Positions 42,557 through 50,293 of a stretch of DNA of 64,000 bases are shown here, piece by piece. Both the position numbers and the translations under genes were made by a program. Every line of letters begins with the position of its first letter. Position 1 is the stretch's first letter. The stretch lies in assembly GCA_043743335.1 (NCBI GenBank), contig JAYTWR010000064.1, forward strand, positions 1 through 64,000. Reading direction: 5' to 3'. Origin of the DNA: UBA5216 sp043743335 (lineage in GTDB: Bacteria; Pseudomonadota; Gammaproteobacteria; Burkholderiales; SG8-41). The notes beneath the pieces are model-generated. The model was not told where the DNA came from and ran no database searches. It saw only the letters and a program-made list of their open reading frames with translations.

Positions 42557-44695
42557 CTAGCCGCTGTGCGCGAACGACACATCTGGCGCGTCGCCCTCTG
42601 CGCTGGATTGCGCATGCGCCTTCAAAAAGACGCGCAAGGCCACAGGATCAATCGGTCGTGAAAAGTAGTAGCCCTGAATTTCATCGCAGGCGTTTTCGCG
42701 CAGAAAATTGAGCTGCTCCACGGTTTCCACACCTTCTGCGATCACGCGTAACTCCATCGCGTGCCCCAACTGAATCACCGCGCGTGCAATCGCCGCGCCG
42801 TCGCTGGAAGAATTCACTTCGCGCGTGAACGATTGGTCAATCTTCAAGCGGTCTATCGGAAAACGCCGCAGATAACTCAGGCTCGAATAGCCGGTACCAA
42901 AATCGTCGATTGCCATCATCAAACCCAGACTTTTTAGTTCCTTGAGTTTGGCAACGACGGAATCCACGTCCTTCATCGCCAGACCTTCAGTGATTTCCAG
43001 TTCGAGATGCTTTGGGTCGAGCCCGGTGCGTGCCAGAATGGCCGCCACTTTCGGTATCAACTGGGCGTCCCGAAACTGGCGCGGCGACAGATTCACCGCC
43101 ACATGACCGATAGCGAACCCTTCATCCAGCAGCGCCTTGGTTTCGCGGCAGGCTTCTTCCATCACCCAACTGCCGATGCCGACGATCAATTCGCTATCCT
43201 CGGCCACCGGAATGAAACGCCCCGGCGACACCATGCCCATTTCGGGATGCTGCCAGCGCACCAGCGCTTCGATGCCGATGCAACGGCCGTCGCGGGCGTC
43301 TACCTGCGGTTGATACAACAGCAGCAATTCGCCGTTGTCAACGGCGCGCCGTAGATTCGCCTCCATGTACAAACGTTCTTCGGTGTAACGGTCGCTGTCG
43401 GCGGAATAAAAATAATGGCAATCGCCGCCCAGCGTACGTGCGTGACGCATCGCGGTGTCCGCGCGGCGTAGCAGTGTTTCCGGATCCGGCCCGTCGGCGG
43501 GAAAGAGTGCGCAACCGACGCTGCACGTCACCACCACCTCTTGCGTGCCGATCATGAACGGCGTGCGCATCGCATACAGCACGCGCCGCATGGCCTGTGC
43601 CGCGCCACCCAGACTGTCGATGTCAATCAGCGTCATGGCGAATGAATCCGCGCCCAACCGCGCCACGGAATCGTGATCGCGCAGGGTGCCCCGCAGACGC
43701 ACAGCAACGCCTTTCAGCAACACATCGCCCGCATCGTGCCCCAGGCTCTGGTTGACGTATTTGAAGTGATCCACGTTGACCACGAAAGTCGCGACCATGC
43801 GGTCATAGCGCTGGCCGTAGGCAATGCCGTGCCGCAGATGATCCACCAGCAATGGACGATTCGCCACGCCCGTCAACGCATCGTGCGTCTCGCGGCGCAC
43901 CATCTCGTCGAGGTAATACCGCGTCTGCGTGAAATCCGTTACCGTGCCCACCAGCGACGTCACTTCGCCTGTAGCGTTGGACAGGGCCACGCCACATTCG
44001 GTCACCCAACGCGGCGTAGCGTCTGGCGAAATAATCCGGTACTCCACGTTATAGGCAGCACCGCGCGCCAGTTGGTTTTGCACATCCAGGCGGGCCATTT
44101 CACAGTCTTCGGGCGCGATGATCGATGCCCAAGTGCGCACCGCGCTGTCGATAAAATCCGCCGCCAAATACCCCGTCAGCCCAAGGCAGCCATCGCTGAC
44201 AAACTGCATGCGCCAATGGTCATCCGGCGTACGCTGATACACGGCGAGCGGCAAGTTCGCCATCAGCATCGACAGCCGACGTTCTTTCTCGCGCAGTAGC
44301 GCGTGGCGCGCGACTTCCCCGGTGATGTCAACGGCCATCCCCAAGGTGCCCGCCACGCCACTCTCTCCGTCGAGCAGTGCAATGCGATGCGTCGCGTAGT
44401 GACGCGACTCGCCTGCCGGATTAAACACAGACAGTTCGCCGCGCTTCCCGCCACGCGAGGCAGTAATCTCGCGGTCTTCCTGCAGTGACTGTTCCGCTAG
44501 CTCGAGCGGGAACAAATTGAAGTCGGTGACATCGACAATGTCGATGTCAGCACCGCCGGTCTGAAACGCACACAGCCGGCGAAAGGCGCTGTTCACCACC
44601 ACATAGCGATGCCCGGCGTCTTTCACCCATGCCGGATCCGGCAGCGCTTCAAGAAAGCTGCCCGAAATGGTCTGCGCAAGGCTATTGATATCCAT
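42557..44695 (-). CDS. PAS-GGDEF-EAL protein, probable c-di-GMP phosphodiesterase
   Basis: A 712-residue signalling protein. Two PAS-like regions (about 10-120 and 140-260) precede a GGDEF domain whose signature is ARLGADSFAMTL, so the cyclase site GGDEF is GADSF and probably inactive. The EAL domain is complete: GIEALVRWQHP, ELEITEG, IDDFGTGYSSLSYLRRFP, DRLKIDQSF and AEGVET. I infer hydrolysis of c-di-GMP, with the GGDEF domain in a regulatory role. No membrane segments; cytoplasmic. It is convergent with trmB. Confidence 0.9.
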   Translation of the reverse strand: MDINSLAQTISGSFLEALPDPAWVKDAGHRYVVVNSAFRRLCAFQTGGADIDIVDVTDFNLFPLELAEQSLQEDREITASRGGKRGELSVFNPAGESRHYATHRIALLDGESGVAGTLGMAVDITGEVARHALLREKERRLSMLMANLPLAVYQRTPDDHWRMQFVSDGCLGLTGYLAADFIDSAVRTWASIIAPEDCEMARLDVQNQLARGAAYNVEYRIISPDATPRWVTECGVALSNATGEVTSLVGTVTDFTQTRYYLDEMVRRETHDALTGVANRPLLVDHLRHGIAYGQRYDRMVATFVVNVDHFKYVNQSLGHDAGDVLLKGVAVRLRGTLRDHDSVARLGADSFAMTLIDIDSLGGAAQAMRRVLYAMRTPFMIGTQEVVVTCSVGCALFPADGPDPETLLRRADTAMRHARTLGGDCHYFYSADSDRYTEERLYMEANLRRAVDNGELLLLYQPQVDARDGRCIGIEALVRWQHPEMGMVSPGRFIPVAEDSELIVGIGSWVMEEACRETKALLDEGFAIGHVAVNLSPRQFRDAQLIPKVAAILARTGLDPKHLELEITEGLAMKDVDSVVAKLKELKSLGLMMAIDDFGTGYSSLSYLRRFPIDRLKIDQSFTREVNSSSDGAAIARAVIQLGHAMELRVIAEGVETVEQLNFLRENACDEIQGYYFSRPIDPVALRVFLKAHAQSSAEGDAPDVSFAHSG

Positions 44696-44751
44696 AACTC
44701 GACTGACTGCTGCTCCTGTGCGTACCGGGCGTACCGGGCGTACGCTAGAAA

Positions 44752-45729
44752 CTACTCAACCCGGATGTTGGCTTCCTTGATGAGCTTGCCCCAGCGCGCG
44801 GTTTCGCTCGCCATGAACGTAGTGAACTCTTCCGGCGTACTGGTAATGGCGGCCACGCCCAGCTCGCCGAGGCGGGCCTTGACGTTTTGCGTGCCGAGCG
44901 CCTTGATCAAATCGGCGTTGACCTTGTCGATAATGGGCCGCGGCACGCCGTTCGGAAACAAAATGCCCCACCAGTTCACCGCAGCAAAGCCTTGCAAGCC
45001 GCTTTCTGCGAGCGTGGGCAATTCAGGCGTGAACGGCCAACGCTGTTCGCTGGTAACAGCCAGCGCGCGCAGTTTGTTGGTTTTCATGGCCTGCATGGCG
45101 GGCAGCGCGTCGGAAAACATGGTGGTGATTTGACCGCCCATGAGATCGGTAATCGCCAGCGCGTTGCCTTTGTAGGGCACCGTAATCATTTTCACCCCGG
45201 CAATGCGCTGGAACATTTCGCCGGCAAAATGCGACATGCTGCCTGGCCCGCTGGTGCCGTAGGTGAGTTCACCGGGGCGCGCTTTGGCCAGCGCCACCAA
45301 ATCTTTCGCGTTTTTCACCGGCAGGGTCGCGGGCACGACCAAAATATTGGCCGAGATGGTGATGCGTGACACCGGCGCGAAATCTTTACGCCAGTCGTAG
45401 TTCACCTTCGCCAGCAGCGGTTTGGCGACCACCGGCCCAAAGTTGCCGAGCAAAAAGGTGTAACCGTCGGCGGGCTGCTTGGAGGCATACTCCATGCCGA
45501 TGGAACCATCTGCGCCGGGACGTGATTCCACCACGACCTGCTGCCCCCAATACTCGCCCAACTGCTGGCCAATAATGCGCGCCATCACGTCAGAACTACC
45601 GCCGGCAGGATACGTCACAATAAAGCGCACCAGCTTGTTGGGATACGACTGCGCGAACGACGCGCCGCCATGGATTAACAATGCCGCAGCCACGCCGCGC
45701 AATACGCTATTTTTAATGCCCGCCATCAC
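44752..45729 (-). CDS. Bug/TctC family solute-binding protein
   Basis: A 325-residue Bug protein with signal peptide VLRGVAAALLIHGGASFAQ, then YPNKLVRFIVTYPAGGSSD, ESRPGADGSIG, PADGYTFLLG and ITVPYKGNALA. It stands alone between a c-di-GMP gene and hemW, with no transporter genes. Two direct repeats TGTAATCAT lie 20 bp apart upstream of its start, a possible operator. Ligand unknown; Bug proteins bind carboxylates. Confidence 0.92.
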   Translation of the reverse strand: MMAGIKNSVLRGVAAALLIHGGASFAQSYPNKLVRFIVTYPAGGSSDVMARIIGQQLGEYWGQQVVVESRPGADGSIGMEYASKQPADGYTFLLGNFGPVVAKPLLAKVNYDWRKDFAPVSRITISANILVVPATLPVKNAKDLVALAKARPGELTYGTSGPGSMSHFAGEMFQRIAGVKMITVPYKGNALAITDLMGGQITTMFSDALPAMQAMKTNKLRALAVTSEQRWPFTPELPTLAESGLQGFAAVNWWGILFPNGVPRPIIDKVNADLIKALGTQNVKARLGELGVAAITSTPEEFTTFMASETARWGKLIKEANIRVE

Positions 45730-45749
45730 AGCCCCCCGATTGTTACAAG

Positions 45750-45778
45750 ATGATTACACAATGGTATGAATGATTACA
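45750..45778 (-). promoter_or_regulatory. possible operator: two direct repeats TGTAATCAT
   Basis: On the minus strand TGTAATCAT occurs twice (plus-strand ATGATTACA at 45750-45758 and 45770-45778), 20 bp apart, about two helical turns, 21-49 bp upstream of the Bug start. This suggests a regulator binding on one face of the helix. Confidence 0.4.
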
Positions 45779-45805
45779 AGTTATTGTATTTATTCACGAA
45801 TTTTA

Positions 45806-47014
45806 TCATACCCCTTTCGGCTTTTCCGGCAAAAACAGTTGCAACAACTCGTTCAAAAAGCGCCGTCCCAGCAGCGTCGGGGTGACGCGCTGGTGATCGC
45901 GCGTGATGAACAGCCGTCGCTCGGCCGCTTCCAGCGGCTTGAGCAAGGCCGTCAACGGCACGCCCGCGCGCTCGGCGATGAGGCTCACATCAAAACCATG
46001 ACTGAGCCGCAGCGCGTTCATCATGAACTCAAAGCCCACCTCTGCAGCGGTGACCGTGGTAGACGTTTGCACCGCGTTGCCGGCGTGTGCCGCGTCCATG
46101 AACTGTGCCGGCTGGCGAAAGCGCGCCTCGCGCGTGATGCCTGCGTGTGAGGTGATTTTGCCGTGCGCACCGGCACCGATACCGATGTAGTCGCCGAACA
46201 ACCAGTAATTCAAATTGTGCTTGCAGCGCGCACCCGGCTGGGCGAACGCGGACGTCTCGTAATTTTCATAACCGTGCTCAGCCAGACGCGCTTCAATGGC
46301 CACCTGCATGTCGGCGGATACATCATCATCCGGCAGGGGCGGCGGATAGCGGTGAAACAGTGTGTTGGGCTCCAGCGTCAGGTGGTACGCCGACAAGTGC
46401 GGCGGATCGAACGCCAGCGCCGCGTCGATATCTGCCAGCGCTTCGGCGGGCGTTTGCCGCGGCAAACCGTACATCACGTCTAAATTGAAATTTTCAAAGT
46501 GCGCGCGGGCGATGCTGATAGCGCGTTGGGCTTCAGCGTCGTCGTGAATGCGGCCCAGCGCTTTGAGGTGCCGCGGATTGAAACTCTGTATGCCCAGTGA
46601 CAGCCGGTTGACGCCCGCCGCACGGTAATCACGAAAGCGTTCCGCCTCTACGGTGCCAGGGTTGGCCTCCAGCGTAATTTCCGCATCCGGCGCGAGAGGC
46701 ATGCGCGCGCGCACCGCCGCCAGAATCTGATCGACCGCCGCGCCCGATAGCAAACTCGGTGTGCCACCGCCGAAAAAAACCGTGCTGATACGGCGCCCCC
46801 ACACCCGCGGTAAAGTCTGCTCGAAATCCGCGATCAACGCAGCAACGTAGTTCTGCTCCGGAATGGCCGACCCGCTACCTTTTACTTCATGCGAATTGAA
46901 ATCACAGTACGGGCACTTGCGCACACACCACGGGATGTGGATGTACAGCGACAGCGGCGGCAACGCGGTGAAGCGTAAATCGGCGCGCGACTTGAGCGGT
47001 AAAGCGATACTCAA
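45806..47014 (-). CDS. hemW: radical SAM family heme chaperone HemW
   Basis: A 402-residue radical SAM protein with the cluster motif WCVRKCPYC (C30, C34, C37) and ANPGTVE, LSLGIQSF and LNYWLFGDYIGIGAGAHG signatures. It lacks the extra coproporphyrinogen oxidase motifs of HemN, so HemW, a heme-loading chaperone, is the better name. The TTG start at 47014 follows the rdgB stop by 3 bp and has GAAGG upstream. It belongs to an operon rph-rdgB-hemW. Confidence 0.92.
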   Translation of the reverse strand: MSIALPLKSRADLRFTALPPLSLYIHIPWCVRKCPYCDFNSHEVKGSGSAIPEQNYVAALIADFEQTLPRVWGRRISTVFFGGGTPSLLSGAAVDQILAAVRARMPLAPDAEITLEANPGTVEAERFRDYRAAGVNRLSLGIQSFNPRHLKALGRIHDDAEAQRAISIARAHFENFNLDVMYGLPRQTPAEALADIDAALAFDPPHLSAYHLTLEPNTLFHRYPPPLPDDDVSADMQVAIEARLAEHGYENYETSAFAQPGARCKHNLNYWLFGDYIGIGAGAHGKITSHAGITREARFRQPAQFMDAAHAGNAVQTSTTVTAAEVGFEFMMNALRLSHGFDVSLIAERAGVPLTALLKPLEAAERRLFITRDHQRVTPTLLGRRFLNELLQLFLPEKPKGV

Positions 47015-47017
47015 GGG

Positions 47018-47623
47018 TCAACCTTCGCGCAGCAGTGCCGCAAGACGGGCTATGGCCAGACCGCGGTGGCTGATGTGGTTTTTTTCGTGTGCAGACAGTT
47101 CGGCTGCCGTCTTTTTTAACGCGGGTACATAGAAATACGGGTCGTAGCCAAAGCCGCCGTCACCCCGCGGCGTGCTGATGATTTCGCCTTGCCAGCGGCC
47201 CTCAGCAATCAGCGGCTCCGGGTCATCCGCATGGCGCACCAGCACGATCACACAGGTGTAGTGCGCGCGGCGGTCAGCGCTGTCGGCCAATGCCGCGATC
47301 AATTTTGTGTTGTTGCGCGCATCTTGCGTATCGCGATCTGCGGCCCGCTCGGAGAAGCGCGCGGAATGCACGCCCGGCGCACCGCCCAGTGCCGCCACGC
47401 AAATGCCTGAATCGTCCGCGAACGCTGGCAAGGCCGACGCGCGACTGGCGTGCCGCGCCTTGGCCAATGCGTTTTCAACAAAGGTGGCGTGCGGCTCTTC
47501 CGCCTCGCTGATGCCCAACTCGGACTGCGAGACGAGGGTCACGCCCAGCGGCTCGCACAGTTGGCGAAATTCGCGCAACTTGCCGGGGTTGCCGGAGGCC
47601 AAAACCAGTTGGCGAATGACCAC
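47018..47623 (-). CDS. rdgB: XTP/dITP pyrophosphatase RdgB
   Basis: A 201-residue Ham1/RdgB nucleotide sanitation enzyme. LVLASGNPGKLREF is the N-terminal phosphate loop; FADDSGICVAAL and GGFGYDPYF are catalytic signatures, as is SHRGLAIARL. It removes deaminated purine nucleotides. The GTG start at 47623 is 14 bp after rph. Confidence 0.94.
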   Translation of the reverse strand: MVIRQLVLASGNPGKLREFRQLCEPLGVTLVSQSELGISEAEEPHATFVENALAKARHASRASALPAFADDSGICVAALGGAPGVHSARFSERAADRDTQDARNNTKLIAALADSADRRAHYTCVIVLVRHADDPEPLIAEGRWQGEIISTPRGDGGFGYDPYFYVPALKKTAAELSAHEKNHISHRGLAIARLAALLREG

Positions 47624-47637
47624 AATGAGTTACAACG

Positions 47638-48363
47638 CTACACCGCTGCCAGCGCCACACGCTGCGCCGCAATCAACTGGCGTATACCGTTCTGCGCCAA
47701 TTCAATCAGCACGTCCATTTCCGCGCGCGAAAACGGCGCACCTTCGGCTGTGCCTTGCACTTCAATCATGCCGCCGCTGCCGGTCATCACCACATTCATG
47801 TCGGTATCGCAGGTGGAATCTTCGGCGTAATCCAGATCCAGCAGCGGCGTGCCGGCGTGAATGCCTACCGACACTGCCGCCACGTGATCCTTAATGGGCG
47901 AGGCGGCAATGAGCTGCTTTGCCAGCAAGCCATTCACCGCGTCTTGCAGCGCAACGAAAGCACCGGTGATGCTGGCGGTGCGCGTGCCGCCGTCGGCCTG
48001 CAACACATCGCAATCCAGATGGATCGAGCGCGCACCCAGCGCATGCAAATCCACCACGGCGCGTAGCGAGCGCCCGATCAGGCGTTGGATTTCCTGTGTG
48101 CGGCCCGATTGCTTGCCGCGCGCCGCCTCGCGATCCGACCGTGTGTGCGTAGCACGCGGCAGCATGCCGTATTCGGCCGTCACCCAGCCTTGCGTGGTGC
48201 CGCGCAAATGCGGTGGCTGCTTTTCTAGCACACTGGCGGTGCACAGCACTTTGGTGTTGCCGCTTTCAATCAGCACCGAGCCTTCGGCGTGACAGGTAAA
48301 ACGGCGCGTGATGCGAATTTCCCGCAAGGCGTCGGGTTTTCTACCGCTGAGGCGTGTGCTCAT
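47638..48363 (-). CDS. rph: ribonuclease PH
   Basis: A 241-residue phosphorolytic 3'-5' exoribonuclease that trims tRNA 3' ends. The family segments include GSVLIESGNTKVLCTASVLE, RGTTQGWVTAEYGMLPRATHTR, EIQRLIGRSLRAVVD, CDVLQADGGTRTASITGA and LDLDYAEDSTCDTDMNVV. The start MSTRLSGR at 48363 has GGGAAG upstream. First gene of the minus-strand operon, divergent from yicC. Confidence 0.95.
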   Translation of the reverse strand: MSTRLSGRKPDALREIRITRRFTCHAEGSVLIESGNTKVLCTASVLEKQPPHLRGTTQGWVTAEYGMLPRATHTRSDREAARGKQSGRTQEIQRLIGRSLRAVVDLHALGARSIHLDCDVLQADGGTRTASITGAFVALQDAVNGLLAKQLIAASPIKDHVAAVSVGIHAGTPLLDLDYAEDSTCDTDMNVVMTGSGGMIEVQGTAEGAPFSRAEMDVLIELAQNGIRQLIAAQRVALAAV

Positions 48364-48393
48364 GCTATCTTCCCGGTTCAAATTTGACAGCGG

Positions 48394-48399
48394 ATTATA
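48394..48399 (-). promoter_or_regulatory. candidate -10 box for rph operon
   Basis: TATAAT on the minus strand, about 30 bp upstream of the rph start in the short divergent region. I see no convincing -35 at the normal spacing. Confidence 0.35.
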
Positions 48400-48411
48400 C
48401 GTGAGCGCCCT

Positions 48412-49293
48412 GTGAGCAACGCCCCCATCATTTACAGCATGACCGGTTACGCCGCCGTCACCCGTGAGTTACCCAGTGGCACGCTGACGGTGGAAATCCG
48501 CGCTGTCAACAACCGCTACCTTGATATCCAGTTCCGCCTGCCGGAAGAATTGCGCGCGATTGAACCGGCGTTGCGCGAGCTGCTCGCGGCAAAATTAACG
48601 CGCGGCAAGATCGAATGCCGCATCGGCATTACCGCCGCCGCCGCAGCGCCGGTAGCCGCTGAATTGAATGAAGCGCTGTTGCAACAGCTCGCGGCGCTCA
48701 ACGCGCAGGTGCTCAAAGCCTTGCCGCAGGCGGGCAGTTTGCGCGCGGCGGACGTGCTGCGCTGGCCCGGCATGCTGGGTGCAGACACGCTGTCTGCCGA
48801 CTCGGTGCGCACGGCTTGTCGCGAACTCACGGCCCATGCGCTGGATGAATTCATGGCGGCGCGCGCGCGCGAAGGTGCCAAGCTGAAAGACGCCATCCTG
48901 CAACACGCCACCACCATTGAAGCGCGTGTCGCTGGCCTCGCGCCACGCATGCCAGCGGCCATTGCTGCATTTCAGGAAAAGCTCAATCAGCGCCTGAAAG
49001 ACGCGCTGATGAACGCCGACGACGAGCGCATTCGTCAGGAAGTGGTGCTGTACGCGGGTAAAATTGACGTGGACGAGGAACTCACGCGACTGAAAGCCCA
49101 CATGGGCGAATTGCGGCGTATCCTCAGCAAGGGCGGTGCGGTGGGTAAGCGGCTGGATTTTCTGATGCAGGAACTCAACCGCGAAGCCAACACGCTGGGT
49201 TCCAAAGCCGCTGATATCGAAATCACCCAAGCGTCGATGGATTTAAAATTGCTGATCGAGCAAATGCGTGAACAAATTCAGAATCTTGAGTAA
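48412..49293 (+). CDS. yicC: YicC family endoribonuclease-like stress protein
   Basis: A 293-residue YicC homologue. SMTGYAAVTRELPSGTLTVEIR opens the N-terminal domain, and EELTRLKAHMGELRRIL with GKRLDFLMQELNREANTLGSKA closes it, both highly conserved. E. coli YicC is linked to RNA turnover, and recent work treats it as a ribonuclease. The GTG at 48412 is upstream of the conserved Met at 48439. gmk follows after 9 bp. Confidence 0.92.
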   Translation: MSNAPIIYSMTGYAAVTRELPSGTLTVEIRAVNNRYLDIQFRLPEELRAIEPALRELLAAKLTRGKIECRIGITAAAAAPVAAELNEALLQQLAALNAQVLKALPQAGSLRAADVLRWPGMLGADTLSADSVRTACRELTAHALDEFMAARAREGAKLKDAILQHATTIEARVAGLAPRMPAAIAAFQEKLNQRLKDALMNADDERIRQEVVLYAGKIDVDEELTRLKAHMGELRRILSKGGAVGKRLDFLMQELNREANTLGSKAADIEITQASMDLKLLIEQMREQIQNLE

Positions 49294-49302
49294 ATCGTAA
49301 TC

Positions 49303-49926
49303 GTGTCCGGCAACCTGCTCATCGTCAGCGCCCCTTCCGGCGCAGGAAAAACCAGCCTCGTCGCGGCTCTGTTGAAGCGCGACGCGCTGGTACGTAAATC
49401 GGTATCGTTCACCACACGCGCACCGCGCACGGGCGAGATCAACGGTCGCCACTACAATTTTGTCAGCGTCACTGAATTCGAGCGCATGCGTGCGGCCCAC
49501 GAGTTTGTCGAAAGCGCACAGGTGCATGGCAACCACTACGGTACGTCACACACGTGGATGAGCGCACAGCTCGCGGGTGGGCAAGATATATTGCTCGAAA
49601 TCGACTGGCAAGGTGCGGCCCAAGTGCGCCGGGTCAACCCTGCCGCGATCAGCATATTCATCCTGCCGCCGTCCTACGACATCCTGCAGGCGCGACTCAC
49701 CGAGCGCGGCACCGACGCGCCGGACGTAATCGCCGAGCGGCTGCAAAATGCCCGTGAAGAAATCGCGCATCTCGTTGAATTTGATTATGTTATTATCAAC
49801 CAAGCGTTTGATCGTGCAGCAGAGGAACTCGCTGCAATTGTGGTGGCCCAACGACTCAGGCGTGCCAACCAGCAGGCGCGCAGCCCAGCGCTCTTTGCTC
49901 AATTGCTCCATCCGGCGCGGCAATAG
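49303..49926 (+). CDS. gmk: guanylate kinase
   Basis: A 207-residue enzyme converting GMP to GDP. The P-loop APSGAGKT is at residues 10-17; the GMP-binding FTTRAPRTGEINGRHYNFV, and LLEIDWQGAAQVRR and FILPPSYDILQARLTERG are present. The GTG start at 49303 fits the family N-terminus. Its neighbours yicC, rpoZ and spoT are the classical arrangement. Confidence 0.95.
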   Translation: MSGNLLIVSAPSGAGKTSLVAALLKRDALVRKSVSFTTRAPRTGEINGRHYNFVSVTEFERMRAAHEFVESAQVHGNHYGTSHTWMSAQLAGGQDILLEIDWQGAAQVRRVNPAAISIFILPPSYDILQARLTERGTDAPDVIAERLQNAREEIAHLVEFDYVIINQAFDRAAEELAAIVVAQRLRRANQQARSPALFAQLLHPARQ

Positions 49927-49956
49927 TCACCCGGCGCACGAGCCGAATCACCCGGT

Positions 49957-49995
49957 CACCTAACTACCTAACTACCTAACCACGTAACCACGTAC
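49957..49995. repeat. degenerate 8-bp tandem repeat between gmk and rpoZ
   Basis: CTAACTAC repeats twice and continues with CTAACCAC and GTAACCAC, ending GTACTCG. It lies in the short gap before the rpoZ ribosome binding site and may affect rpoZ leader RNA. Confidence 0.75.
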
Positions 49996-50019
49996 TCGCA
50001 CCTACAGGCGGATTTCACC

Positions 50020-50226
50020 ATGGCACGCATCACCGTTGAAGATTGTTTGAAGTATTTCCCCAATCGTTTCGAACTGGCCTTGGCCGCGACCTACCGTGCG
50101 CGCCAGATCGCCAACGGCTCGCAGCCGATGATGGAAGCCAATCGCGATAAGCCCACTGTGATCGCGCTGCGTGAAATGGCTGCCGGCAAGTACGGCCCGG
50201 AAATCCTAATAAAATCAGCGTCTTAG
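50020..50226 (+). CDS. rpoZ: RNA polymerase omega subunit
   Basis: A 68-residue omega subunit: MARITVEDCLKYFPNRFELA and KPTVIALREMAAGKYG are the conserved stretches. It stabilises beta-prime and mediates ppGpp binding at site 1, which fits its position before the ppGpp enzyme gene. Confidence 0.95.
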   Translation: MARITVEDCLKYFPNRFELALAATYRARQIANGSQPMMEANRDKPTVIALREMAAGKYGPEILIKSAS

Positions 50227-50293
50227 CTGAAGCAGCCCTCCGGCGCATGATGCCTGCGGCGCAGTTCACTATCGTTTAAGTACGCATCCTGTC

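Noticed and set aside
45770..45805. Sixteenth border element before hemW's end
   Set aside because: AAGTTATTGTATTTATT is AT-rich and vaguely similar, but the IHF-like core and the TAACTAATTG start are missing.
48384..48389. TTGACA as a -35 box for yicC
   Set aside because: No -10-like hexamer is found 16-18 bp downstream; the nearby TATAAT is on the other strand.
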